A stretch of DNA of 64,000 nt from assembly GCF_015355765.1 (NCBI RefSeq), contig NZ_JACWNA010000001.1, positions 269,591 through 333,590 on the forward strand. Direction: 5' to 3'. Both the position numbers and the translations under genes were made by a program. The notes under the pieces were generated by a model that did not search any database, was not told the DNA's origin, and was given only the letters and a program-made list of their open reading frames with translations. The first letter of the stretch is position 1. Every line of letters starts with the position of its first letter. This DNA comes from Actinomyces haliotis (lineage in GTDB: Bacteria; Actinomycetota; Actinomycetes; Actinomycetales; Actinomycetaceae). Of this stretch, positions 1-7,909 are shown in pieces.

Positions 1-454
1 CCGCTGCGCGTAGCGGCCTCGCCGGGGTCGCCTGGTCACGCGCCCCCGACTCGACGGCGGCTCCGGCGGCGTGCTCCGCGACGGTCTCAGGTGCAGGCGC
101 CTGCGCGCTCCCCTCCGATCTGCGCCGCGCCAGCTCGTGGACGACGAGAACGTCGTCGACCTCCACCTCGGCCCGGGCGGTCCACCAGCCGGCGCGCTCC
201 GCCGCTCGCAGGGACCGGAGCACCGGCCTGGCGGCGTCGCCCGCGCCGCTCCCCAGGTCGTCGAGGGAGTCTCGGCGCGCGGGCCGGATCCGGCAGCGGC
301 GGTGGACGAGTCCGTCCCAGGCCACGTCGAGGGCGCCGTCGGCGAGGAGCTCGAGCGCCGCGACCGCGGGCCCGATCGTGCGGGCCGCCGCCGTCACGCC
401 GTCGGGCTCGTCCCTGCCGGCGCCGGGCAGGAGCGTGCTCAGGACGCGGACCAT
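1..454 (-). CDS. Hypothetical protein, 3' part outside window
   Basis: This is an open reading frame running off the left edge, so only about 151 N-terminal residues are visible. I chose the ATG at 452-454 because a purine-rich GGGAGG lies five bases before it; an in-frame GTG at 515-517 would add 21 residues but has no ribosome binding site. The visible protein is Ala/Arg-rich with a motif-poor start (MVRVLSTLLPGAG). I do not recognise a family. It lies just downstream of rpmG on the same strand, about 97 bases away, and could share its transcript. No function is assigned. Confidence 0.5.
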   Translation of the reverse strand, partial: MVRVLSTLLPGAGRDEPDGVTAAARTIGPAVAALELLADGALDVAWDGLVHRRCRIRPARRDSLDDLGSGAGDAARPVLRSLRAAERAGWWTARAEVEVDDVLVVHELARRRSEGSAQAPAPETVAEHAAGAAVESGARDQATPARPLRAA

Positions 455-551
455 GGCCGCCTCCCGGGCACGACGAAGCCCCGCCGACTCGGGGTCGACG
501 GGGCTCGCGGTGCTCACGCCGGAATGCTACCGGCTGTGAGGGGAACCGGCC

Positions 552-719
552 TCAGCGGGTCTCGCGGTGCTCGGTGTGCTTGCCGCAGCGCGAGCAGAAC
601 TTGTTGACCGCGAGGCGGTCAGGGGTGTTCCGCCGGTTCTTCTTGGTGATGTAGTTGCGCTCCTTGCACTCCGAGCAAGCCAGAGTGATCTTGGGGCGAA
701 CGTCGCTGGACTTAGCCAC
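552..719 (-). CDS. rpmG: 50S ribosomal protein L33
   Basis: This is large-subunit ribosomal protein L33, 55 residues, the usual length. It begins with GTG, preceded by a GAGGAG ribosome binding site. Two CxxC pairs (CSEC at about residue 15 and CSRC at about 42) mark the zinc-binding form of L33, as opposed to the zinc-free paralogue that some actinobacteria induce in zinc starvation. The ending [13 protein letters not shown] and KHTEHRETR is typical. It follows the tRNA-Met gene by about 60 bases on the same strand, so it may be read from the tRNA transcript; tRNA-rpmG linkage is common in actinobacteria. Confidence 0.96.
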   Translation of the reverse strand: MAKSSDVRPKITLACSECKERNYITKKNRRNTPDRLAVNKFCSRCGKHTEHRETR

Positions 720-780
720 GTGTCTCTCCTCTGTGTGATCCTCGAGGGGCGCGCGAGGGCTGCCTTGCTCGAATCTTGCG

Positions 781-854
781 TAGCGGGGGAGGGACTCGAA
801 CCCTCGACCTCACGATTATGAGTCGTGCGCTCTAACCAGCTGAGCTACCTCGCC
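781..854 (-). tRNA. tRNA-Met (CAT anticodon)
   Basis: The reverse strand folds into a 74-base cloverleaf without encoded CCA. The anticodon loop is CTCATAA between CACGA and TCGTG stems, the T loop is TTCGAGT between GAGGG and CCCTC, and the D arm is GCTC/GAGC. The acceptor stem has a G-T pair at its end and one A-C mismatch at the fifth pair. It is more likely an elongator tRNA-Met than an initiator, because the stem before the anticodon lacks the three consecutive G-C pairs of initiators. tRNA-Ile with lysidine-modified CAT is not excluded. Confidence 0.93.
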
Positions 855-867
855 ATATCAACACAAT

Positions 868-885
868 GGGGGCCGAAGGGCCCCC
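868..885. terminator. Hairpin between tRNA-Thr and tRNA-Met
   Basis: A perfect 7-bp G/C stem with a GAAG loop lies between two tRNA genes on the same strand. It could be a partial terminator or a processing signal. No T-run follows. Confidence 0.35.
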
Positions 886-895
886 GCTGCATCCG

Positions 896-967
<72 letters not shown>

Positions 968-1090
968 AACGAGCGGGATCCTAGGCAGATCCGGATCACT
1001 GTCGCAATCCGGAGCCGAGTGGACTCGCTCACTGCGGGGCGCCCCACGAGGGGGCGTCCGGATCATCGAACCGGGGCCCGGTGATCGTGG

Positions 1091-1172
1091 TGGCGGGTGA
1101 GGGATTCGAACCCCCGTAGCATTCCGCGGCTGATTTACAGTCAGCTCCCATTGGCCGCTCGGGCAACCCGCC
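1091..1172 (-). tRNA. tRNA-Tyr (GTA anticodon)
   Basis: The reverse strand gives an 82-base class II tRNA with a long variable arm, as expected for bacterial tRNA-Tyr. The acceptor stem GGCGGGT pairs with ACCCGCC, the anticodon loop is CTGTAAA, and the T loop is TTCGAAT. It is the first of three tRNA genes in the cluster. Confidence 0.95.
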
Positions 1173-1370
1173 TCGCGCCTGACGTGGAGCCCGTGGGCTC
1201 ACCTCTTGGCGCCGTGGAAGAATAGCAAGCCGACGGACCGGGGCGCCAATCGCGGGGCTGGGACCCTGCTCACACGCCCTCGAGGGCCCGTCACCGCCCG
1301 ACGGCAGAGCGGCGAGATCCTCACGACGCCCCGCCGCTCACCACTACCACCACGTGATGAAAGGACGCCC

Positions 1371-1868
1371 ATGGCCTCCGAGTCCTCCTTCGACGTCGTC
1401 TCCAAGCTCGACCGGCAGGAGGTCGACAACGCGGTCAACCAGACCGCGAAGGAGATCTCCCAGCGCTACGACTTCCGCGGCGTCGACGCCGGCATCGACC
1501 TCTCCGGGGACGCGATCACCCTGCAGGCCAACTCGGCCGAGCGGGTCCTGGCGGTCCTCGACGTCCTCCAGTCCAAGCTCTTCCGCCGCGGCGTCTCCCT
1601 CAAGGCCCTCGACCTCGGCGACAAGGAGCCCAAGCCCCAGGGCAAGGTCTACACGATGGTCTGCCCGCTCAAGGAGGGCCTCACGCAGGACGTCGCCAAG
1701 CAGATCACCAAGGCGGTCCGTGACGAGTTCCCCAAGGGCGTCAAGGCGACGATCCAGGGCGACGAGGTCCGCGTCTCCTCCAAGTCGCGTGACGACCTCC
1801 AGGCCGTCATCACCCTGCTCAAGGGCCTCGACGTCGACGCCGCGCTCCAGTTCGTCAACTACCGCTGA
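1371..1868 (+). CDS. yajQ: YajQ family nucleotide-binding protein
   Basis: This is a 165-residue YajQ/DUF520 protein, the normal family length. These proteins bind nucleic acids or nucleotides, and in Xanthomonas a homologue is a cyclic-di-GMP effector; the role here is unknown. It starts [14 protein letters not shown] and keeps the family signatures SQRYDFRG at about 31-38 and the C-terminal [11 protein letters not shown] chose the ATG at 1371 because AAAGGA lies seven bases upstream; an upstream in-frame ATG at 1206 would add 55 residues of non-family sequence. It is the only plus-strand gene in the first 24 kb and is convergent with htpX. Confidence 0.93.
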   Translation: MASESSFDVVSKLDRQEVDNAVNQTAKEISQRYDFRGVDAGIDLSGDAITLQANSAERVLAVLDVLQSKLFRRGVSLKALDLGDKEPKPQGKVYTMVCPLKEGLTQDVAKQITKAVRDEFPKGVKATIQGDEVRVSSKSRDDLQAVITLLKGLDVDAALQFVNYR

Positions 1869-1904
1869 CCGGGTGTCGGCCCCGTCACGGGCCCTGGTCA
1901 TGGT

Positions 1905-1947
1905 GACGGGCCCTGCCCACCGCTCGCTGCGGTGGGCAGGGCCCGTC
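1905..1947. terminator. Bidirectional terminator between yajQ and htpX
   Basis: A perfect 19-bp inverted repeat with a 5-base loop (TCGCT) lies between the convergent stops of yajQ and htpX. The symmetrical stem could serve both directions. Confidence 0.85.
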
Positions 1948-1967
1948 GTCGTCACGTGCTCAGCGGC

Positions 1968-2834
1968 TCAGTAGCCGGCCATCTCCTCGAGCCGGCGGAT
2001 GCGCTGGTCCATCGGCGGGTGCGTGGAGAACAGGTTCCTCGCGCCCCCGAAGGGGTTGGCGATCATCATGGCGCTCACGGGCTCGACCTTCGGGTCCTGG
2101 GCCATGGGGCGTGCGGCGACGCCCGTCTCGAGCTTGCGCAGGGCGCTGGCGAGGGCCAGCGGATCGTTGGTGAGGACCGCGCCGTCGTGGTCAGCGTCGT
2201 ACTCGCGGGTCCGGGAGACGGCGAGCTGGGTGACCGTGGCGGCGAGTGGGGCCAGGACGGCGAGGAGGATGAGGGCGATCGCGTTGCCCTCGCGGCGGTC
2301 GCGGCCGCCTCCGCCGAACCAGAGGACCATCGAGGAGATGCTCGAGATGATCCCGGCTATGCCGGCGGCGACGGAGCCGGTGAGGATGTCGCGGTTGTAG
2401 ACGTGGGAGAGCTCGTGGCCGAGGACGCCGCGCAGCTCGCGCTCGTCGAGGAGCTGCAGGATGCCCTGCGTGCAGCAGACGGCGGCGTGCTCGGGGTCGC
2501 GGCCCGTCGCGAAGGCGTTGGGGCTCATCGTCGGTGCGACGTAGAGGCGGGGCATGGGCTGACCGGCGCTCGCCGAGAGCTCGCGGACGACGGCGTACAT
2601 GACCGGCGCCTCCGCCGGCGAGACCTCGATCGCGCCCATGGAGCGCACGGCGAGCCGGTCGGAGTTCCAGTACGAGTAGGCGGTCTGGGCGATGCCGATG
2701 ACCGGCATGATGAACAGCCACACCGAGGAGCCGGTGCCCCGTGCGAGCAGCCAGCCGATGAGGAGCAGGAGGCCCCACAAGCCGCCCATGAGGGCGGCTG
2801 TCTTGAGCCCGTTGTGGTGGTCGGTTGCCGTCAT
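1968..2834 (-). CDS. htpX: Membrane zinc metalloprotease HtpX (M48)
   Basis: This is a 288-residue integral-membrane metalloprotease of family M48B, which degrades misfolded membrane proteins. The zinc site HELSH is at residues 140-144 and the third ligand, a glutamate, is in EYDAD at about 211. Hydrophobic segments lie at about 15-31, 37-50, 153-173 and 184-205, matching the HtpX fold. Length is normal. There is no ribosome binding site: a TAGACT box ends six bases before the ATG, so the mRNA is probably leaderless. Its stop faces yajQ across a strong terminator. Confidence 0.95.
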   Translation of the reverse strand: MTATDHHNGLKTAALMGGLWGLLLLIGWLLARGTGSSVWLFIMPVIGIAQTAYSYWNSDRLAVRSMGAIEVSPAEAPVMYAVVRELSASAGQPMPRLYVAPTMSPNAFATGRDPEHAAVCCTQGILQLLDERELRGVLGHELSHVYNRDILTGSVAAGIAGIISSISSMVLWFGGGGRDRREGNAIALILLAVLAPLAATVTQLAVSRTREYDADHDGAVLTNDPLALASALRKLETGVAARPMAQDPKVEPVSAMMIANPFGGARNLFSTHPPMDQRIRRLEEMAGY

Positions 2835-2840
2835 GCCCTG

Positions 2841-2846
2841 AGTCTA
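2841..2846 (-). promoter_or_regulatory. Leaderless -10 box of htpX
   Basis: The reverse strand reads TAGACT, then six bases (CAGGGC), then the ATG of htpX. This spacing puts the transcription start at or next to the A of the start codon. Confidence 0.6.
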
Positions 2847-2947
2847 CGAAGAGCCCCTGGGCGCCTGCTGTGAGGGCTCGTGCCGCGGCCTGCCGGCGCG
2901 GACTGCCCGTCGAGCACGGCCCCTCGCCGTGGCCGCTGGACCCCGGC

Positions 2948-3514
2948 TCAGCCCCGAGGCGCGAGCCGCGTCCCCGTGAGGCCGTGGTCGAGGTGGTGGA
3001 GGAGTGCTCGGTACCGCTCCGCGCTGAAGGGCGCGCCGTCGACCTCGCGGACCAGCGGCCAGTACTCGCCGGTGGCGTCGGTGAGGGCGAGGCCGGTGTC
3101 CCGGAAGCCCGCTCTCTCGTAGAAGGCGAGGCGTCGCCGCCTCTGCTCGGCGTTCGGGGCCTCGTCCACGACGGGCTCCACGTCGAGGACGATCGTGCAT
3201 GACGGGTGACGGCGTGAGAGCTCGGCCAGGAGCCGGGAGCCCACGCCCCTCCCCCGCGTCGTCGGGTCGACGGCGAGGTAGAAGAGGTAGAGCAGGCTCT
3301 CGCCCGGCCGCCTCACCGTCCAGGTGAGGGCGCTCGGCGAGGTGCGGCCCGGGTCAGCGTCGTCGTACCAGGCGACGAGGTCGATGCCCGAGCGGAGGCT
3401 CAGCGCGTGGAGAGCGGTCCAGGGAAGCCGCTCGGAAGGTGGGAAGGCCTCCTGGTACACGCGGCGCGCCCACCGGTCGGCCCGGGTAAGAGGGCGGACG
3501 CGGTGGGCGCGCAC
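2948..3514 (-). CDS. GNAT family N-acetyltransferase
   Basis: This is a GCN5-related acetyltransferase of about 188 residues; the substrate cannot be told from sequence. The acetyl-CoA pyrophosphate-binding signature is TRGRGVGSRLL near residues 87-97 after the beta strand LYLFYLAVDP, and the C-terminal core has LAFYERAGF. I chose the GTG at 3514, five bases after the end of the upstream reductase gene; a further GTG at 3550 would add 12 residues and overlap that gene. The short spacing suggests cotranscription with the reductase. No link between the two functions is evident. Confidence 0.8.
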   Translation of the reverse strand: MRAHRVRPLTRADRWARRVYQEAFPPSERLPWTALHALSLRSGIDLVAWYDDADPGRTSPSALTWTVRRPGESLLYLFYLAVDPTTRGRGVGSRLLAELSRRHPSCTIVLDVEPVVDEAPNAEQRRRRLAFYERAGFRDTGLALTDATGEYWPLVREVDGAPFSAERYRALLHHLDHGLTGTRLAPRG

Positions 3515-3518
3515 CGTC

Positions 3519-5096
3519 TCAGGCCTGCTCGGGAGCGGGCACCTGCGCACTGGGCTCGACGCCCTCGGCGCCCCGGCGCTCGCGCGCTGCGGCGGCCTCC
3601 TCGCGCAGGTCGTCGGGGAGCCGGTCGGCGACGCGCTCGGGGACGCGGTCGGCGTCCGGCTGGCCGATGAGGTCCGCGGGGACCTCGGTCGAGCGCGAGA
3701 TCGCGGTCATGGCGTGACGGTCGACGACCTTGACGCGCTCGCGCGGCCTCTCGTCGCCGCCCGTGACGACGACCTCGCCGAAATCGTCTCCCAGCGTGCG
3801 CTCGTAGGCGTCGAGGAGCTCCCAACCCTCCCACGTGGTGTACGGGATGGAGCGGGAGTCCAGCAGGGCGAGGAGCGCGTCGTGGCCGACCTCCTTCTCG
3901 TCGTCGGTCGACGCGTGCAGGAGTCCGGCCTGCGCGTCCTCGACGAGGTGGGAGATCGTCTCCTGGGCGTCGGACTTCGTCGAGCCGATGAGGCCGACGG
4001 GTCCGCGGCGGATCCAGCCGGTCGCGTAGACGCCGGTGACGGGCTTGCCCTCGGCGTCGATGACCCGGCCGCCCTCGTTGGGCAGGACGTGGTGGACGTA
4101 GTCGAAGGGCAGTCCCTCGATGGGGCTGCCGGCGTAGCCCACGGCCCGGTAGACCGCCTGGACCGGCCAGTCCTTGTACTCCCCGGTGCCGGAGACGGAG
4201 CCATCGCCGTTGAGGCGTGTGCGCTCGGTGCGCAGGCCCGTCACGTGCCCCTCGTCGTCCAGGAGGACCTCGCTGGGCGACTGGAAGAGGTGCAGGTGGA
4301 TCGTGTGGGAGGCCGTGAGGTCCTCCGGCTCCTGCATGGCGTAGTTCTCCAGAGCCTTGACGACCTGGCGCTGCTGGTTCGAGGACCGCAGCGCCTCCTC
4401 GGAGCCCTCGTCGTACTCGAAGTCCTCCTCGTCGACGGTGACGTCGACGTCGGGCTGCTTGCCGAGCTCACGCAGCTCCAGCGGGGTGAACTTCACCTGC
4501 GCCGGGCCGCGGCGTCCGAAGACGTGGACGTCGGTGACCGGCGAGGACTTGAGCGTCTCCGCGACGTTCTCTGGGATCTCGGTGACCATGAGGTCCTCGG
4601 GGTGCTTGGCGAGCACACGGGCGATGTCGAGGCCGACGTTGCCGACACCGATGACCGCGACCTCCTTGGCTGACAGGTCCCAGGTGCGCGGGTGGTCCGG
4701 GTGGCCGTCGTACCAGGACACGAAGTCGGCGCCGCCGTAGGACTCGGGCGCGTCGATCCCCGGGATGTCGAGGTCGCGGTCGTGGTCGGCGCCGGTGGAC
4801 AGGACGAGGGCGTCGTAGTGCTCGAGCAGCTCGGCCACGGAGACGTCCCGACCGACCTCGACGTTGCCGATGAGCCGGATGTCGCCTCGCTGCAGGATCT
4901 TGTAGAGCGCCACGATGATCTGCTTGATGCGCGGGTGGTCGGGGGCGACGCCGTAGCGCACGAGCCCGTAGGGGGCGGGCAACCGCTCGAACAGGTCGAT
5001 ACAGACCTCCATGCCCGACTTCGAGAGGATGTCCGAGGCGTAGATGCCCGCGGGACCGGCTCCGATGACGGCGACATTGAGAGGACGTGCGTTCAC
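3519..5096 (-). CDS. fprA: Ferredoxin/adrenodoxin-NADP reductase (FprA-like)
   Basis: This is an FAD-dependent NADPH-ferredoxin reductase of the adrenodoxin reductase/mycobacterial FprA type, passing electrons between NADPH and a ferredoxin. The FAD site GAGPAGIYA is at about 12-20 and the NADP site GVGNVGLDIAR at about 150-160. At 525 residues it exceeds mycobacterial FprA (456) owing to a C-terminal extension after the core. The GTG at 5096 is preferred because AGGAA lies upstream and the Rossmann strand starts at the expected place; an ATG at 5147 lacks a binding site. A likely partner, the ferredoxin FdxA, is encoded at 54423-54776. Confidence 0.9.
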   Translation of the reverse strand: MNARPLNVAVIGAGPAGIYASDILSKSGMEVCIDLFERLPAPYGLVRYGVAPDHPRIKQIIVALYKILQRGDIRLIGNVEVGRDVSVAELLEHYDALVLSTGADHDRDLDIPGIDAPESYGGADFVSWYDGHPDHPRTWDLSAKEVAVIGVGNVGLDIARVLAKHPEDLMVTEIPENVAETLKSSPVTDVHVFGRRGPAQVKFTPLELRELGKQPDVDVTVDEEDFEYDEGSEEALRSSNQQRQVVKALENYAMQEPEDLTASHTIHLHLFQSPSEVLLDDEGHVTGLRTERTRLNGDGSVSGTGEYKDWPVQAVYRAVGYAGSPIEGLPFDYVHHVLPNEGGRVIDAEGKPVTGVYATGWIRRGPVGLIGSTKSDAQETISHLVEDAQAGLLHASTDDEKEVGHDALLALLDSRSIPYTTWEGWELLDAYERTLGDDFGEVVVTGGDERPRERVKVVDRHAMTAISRSTEVPADLIGQPDADRVPERVADRLPDDLREEAAAARERRGAEGVEPSAQVPAPEQA

Positions 5097-5171
5097 AGTT
5101 CTTCGTTCCTGTAAGCGGTGGATGGGGAGCGCCGTCCCGTGAGCCACCGGCCCAGCGGAACGACGCTGTCC

Positions 5172-5201
5172 AGTTTATTGATTCGAGACTGACCGTCCCA
5201 A
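5172..5201 (-). promoter_or_regulatory. Candidate promoter of fprA
   Basis: On the reverse strand TTGGGA (5196-5201) and TAAACT (5172-5177) are 18 bases apart, about 75 bases before the fprA start. It lies in an unusually A/T-rich patch between genes. Confidence 0.5.
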
Positions 5202-5215
5202 TGCTGTCCACCACG

Positions 5216-5231
5216 CCGGGTGCGCACCCGG
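5216..5231. terminator. Palindrome after the complex I operon
   Basis: A perfect 16-bp palindrome (6-bp stem, GCGC loop) begins 22 bases after the polyprenyl synthase stop. It may end the long operon; the stem is short, so this is tentative. Confidence 0.4.
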
Positions 5232-5252
5232 TCGGGCTCCGTGCGCCGCGGA

Positions 5253-6353
5253 TCAGGCGGCGCGGTCCACCAGGACGCGCGCGAACTCCTCCATGCCCTC
5301 GCGCACGAGCACGACCCGCTCGCGGGCGTCGGCGACAGCGGCATCGACCACGGTCTCCTCGCAGCCGGCGAGGCGCTCGCGCGTGCCGGCGACGACGGCG
5401 TCCTCGAGGCCGGCCAGGACGGCGACGGCCTCATGGGCCCACTGCGTCGCCATGGCGCGGGTGCGCTCGAGGACGGGGTGGACGCGGAACCGGTCGACGA
5501 CGCTGGCGAGGACGACGTCGTCGGCGAGGTCGCCGGCGGACAGGGTCGAGAGGATCGACTGGCCCGCCGCGTCGAGCTCGCCGGCGGCCAGGGCCTGGCG
5601 CAGGAGCAGGACGGGCATGGTGTCGACGCCCTCGCGCAGGTCCGTGCCCGGGGTCTTGCCGGTGGTGGCGGAGTCACTGGTGAGGTCGATGACGTCGTCG
5701 GCGAGCTGGAAGGCGACGCCGATCTTCTCGCCGAACTCCTCGACGATCCGCTCGGTCTCCTCCCCGGCCCCGGTGAGCATGACCCCGTAGCGGGCGGAGA
5801 CTGCGATGAGGGAGCCGGTCTTGTCCGCGAGGACGTCGATGTAGTGCTCGACCGGGTCGGTCCCGGCGGGACGCGGGAGGGTCTCGTGGAGCTGGCCCAT
5901 GCACAGGCGCTCGAAGGTCTTCGCGTGGGCGAGGACGGCCTTCGGGCCCAGCGCCGCGACGAGCTGTGAGGCGCGGGCGACGAGGACGTCGCCCGTGAGG
6001 ATGGCGGCCGAGTTGCCCCAGACGGTCTGGGCGCTCGGGGCGCCGCGCCGCAGCGGGGCGTCGTCCATGACGTCGTCGTGGTAGAGCGTCGCGATGTGCG
6101 TGAGCTCGACGGCGACGCCGGCGTCACGAACCTGCTCCCCCGTGGCGAGGGCCGGGTCGCCCAGCTGCGCGGTGAGCAGCGTGAGCACCGGTCGGAGCCT
6201 CTTCCCACCGGCCTGCGCGAGGTGCGAGGTGGGCGGGTTGATGGTCTCGTCGGCGTTGTTGACGACCTCGAGCAGCCTGGTCTCGACGGCATCGAGGGCC
6301 GGAGAGATCCGGCCCTCGAGCTCAGGGGTGTCCAGCGGGAGCGATCCGATCAC
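5253..6353 (-). CDS. Polyprenyl diphosphate synthase
   Basis: This 366-residue trans-isoprenyl diphosphate synthase condenses isopentenyl diphosphate onto an allylic primer to build a long prenyl chain, probably the menaquinone side chain. The first Asp-rich motif is HDDVMDD at 92-98 and the second is QLADDVID at 217-224; GGKRLRP at 49-55 binds diphosphate. The GTG start overlaps the nuoN stop (GTGA), so it is translationally coupled as the last gene of the nuo operon. HepT/IspB-type heptaprenyl to nonaprenyl synthase is likely, but chain length cannot be read from sequence. The reading frame stays open far upstream inside nuoN, which is a high-GC artefact. Confidence 0.93.
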   Translation of the reverse strand: MIGSLPLDTPELEGRISPALDAVETRLLEVVNNADETINPPTSHLAQAGGKRLRPVLTLLTAQLGDPALATGEQVRDAGVAVELTHIATLYHDDVMDDAPLRRGAPSAQTVWGNSAAILTGDVLVARASQLVAALGPKAVLAHAKTFERLCMGQLHETLPRPAGTDPVEHYIDVLADKTGSLIAVSARYGVMLTGAGEETERIVEEFGEKIGVAFQLADDVIDLTSDSATTGKTPGTDLREGVDTMPVLLLRQALAAGELDAAGQSILSTLSAGDLADDVVLASVVDRFRVHPVLERTRAMATQWAHEAVAVLAGLEDAVVAGTRERLAGCEETVVDAAVADARERVVLVREGMEEFARVLVDRAA

Positions 6354-7909
6354 GGGACGAGCATAGCGGCGTTGCTCAGGGCGGTCAGAACCACCTGGGG
6401 CAGGACGCCGAGGACGATCGTGAGGATGACGGACAGGGCCACCGCGGTGGTGATGAGGCCGTCGGAGCGGACGATGACCGTCCCCCCCTCCGGGTCGCGG
6501 AAGAACATGAGCACGATGAGGCGCATGTAGAAGAACGCGGTGATCATCGAGGAGATGACCGCGGCGACGACGAGCCAGCTGGCGCCGCCCTGGACACCGG
6601 CGATGAAGAGCTCGAACTTCCCGATGAAGCCCGCGGTCAGCGGGATGCCCGCGAAGGACAGGAGGAAGAGGGCCATCGAGCCGGCGAGCCACGGGGAGCG
6701 CTTGCCGAGGCCGCGCCAGGCGTCGAGGTCGGTGGCCTCGGCGCCGGCGGCGCCGTCGTGGCTCTGGCGGACCAGGCCGACGACGGCGAAGGCGCCGACC
6801 GTGGAGACGCCGTAGGCGAGGGCGTAGAAGAGGATGGCACGCAAGCCCATGCCGTTGAAGGCGATGACGCCGATGAGCATGTAGCCGGCGTGGGCGATGG
6901 CCGAGTAGGCGAGCATGCGCTTGACGTCGCCCTGGACGACGCCCACGAAGGTGCCGACGACCATGGTGAGGATGGCGACGGTCCACAGGAACGGGGCGAG
7001 GTCCCAGCCGAGGTTGCCGGCGACGACGTAGTAGAAGCGCACGAGCGCGAGGAAGGCGGTCGCCTTGACGCCGGCCGCCATGAAGGCGGTGACGGGGGTC
7101 GGGGCGCCCTGGTAGACGTCCGGGCTCCAGGCGTGGAAGGGGGCGGCCGCGGTCTTGAACAGGAGGCCGATCGTCACGAGGGCCACGCCGGCCAGGGCGA
7201 GCCAGTCCATGCCGGAGACCCCGCCGGTCTGGACGGCCTTCGCGATGCCCGCGTAGTCGACGGCGTCGGAGAAGCCGTAGAGGAAGGCGGAGCCCATGAG
7301 GAGGAAGGCCGAGGCGAAGGCACCCAGCAGGAAGTACTTGAGCGCGGCCTCCTGGGACAGGAGGCGGCGGTGCCGGGCCGTGGCCGCCATGATGTACAGC
7401 GGCAGGGAGACGAGCTCGAGCATGACGAAGAGGCTGATGAGGTCGTTGGCGACCGGGAACAGCATCATGCCGGCGAGCGAGAAGAGCGTCAGCGGGAAGA
7501 CCTCGGTGGAGACCCAGCCGGCGTGAAGGGACTCGGTCTCCTCGGCGGAGCCGGGCCGGTCCGCGGGCTGGGCGGCGAAGAAGCCTTCGCCGGTCGAGGT
7601 GCGGTCCGCGATGACGAGCAGCGAGAGCAGCCCGATGACGAGGAGCACGCCCTGCGCGGCGACGGCGAAGGGGTCCTCCGCGAAGCCGGTGGAGAGGGTG
7701 CCCGCGCCGTCGTGGCGGACGACGCCCCAGCGCGCGGCGAGCGCGACGCCGGATCCGAGGACCGCGAGGAGCGACAGGACGGTCTGGACGCCGTGGCGCG
7801 CCCTGCGCGGCACGAAGGCCTCGATGAGGACGCCGAGGACGCCGGCGCCCAGGATGATGATGACCGGGGTGAGGCCGGCCCAGTTGATGGTCGGGGCGGT
7901 GAAGCTCAC
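6350..7909 (-). CDS. nuoN: NADH-quinone oxidoreductase subunit N
   Basis: This is one of the three antiporter-like, proton-pumping membrane subunits of complex I. At 519 residues it has about 14 predicted transmembrane segments and the family core KTAAAPFHAWSPDVYQGAP near the middle, with a conserved lysine in a broken helix. It starts with GTG, overlapping the end of nuoM (GTGA), and its own stop overlaps the polyprenyl synthase start the same way. An insertion of charged residues near 95-125 (TGEGFFAAQPADRPGSAEE) is a loop often found in actinobacterial homologues. Confidence 0.97.
   Translation of the reverse strand: MSFTAPTINWAGLTPVIIILGAGVLGVLIEAFVPRRARHGVQTVLSLLAVLGSGVALAARWGVVRHDGAGTLSTGFAEDPFAVAAQGVLLVIGLLSLLVIADRTSTGEGFFAAQPADRPGSAEETESLHAGWVSTEVFPLTLFSLAGMMLFPVANDLISLFVMLELVSLPLYIMAATARHRRLLSQEAALKYFLLGAFASAFLLMGSAFLYGFSDAVDYAGIAKAVQTGGVSGMDWLALAGVALVTIGLLFKTAAAPFHAWSPDVYQGAPTPVTAFMAAGVKATAFLALVRFYYVVAGNLGWDLAPFLWTVAILTMVVGTFVGVVQGDVKRMLAYSAIAHAGYMLIGVIAFNGMGLRAILFYALAYGVSTVGAFAVVGLVRQSHDGAAGAEATDLDAWRGLGKRSPWLAGSMALFLLSFAGIPLTAGFIGKFELFIAGVQGGASWLVVAAVISSMITAFFYMRLIVLMFFRDPEGGTVIVRSDGLITTAVALSVILTIVLGVLPQVVLTALSNAAMLVP

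Noticed and set aside
1206..1370. N-terminal extension of YajQ from an upstream ATG.
   Set aside because: The extension is Arg/Pro-rich non-family sequence, and the ATG at 1371 has a proper ribosome binding site and gives the family length.
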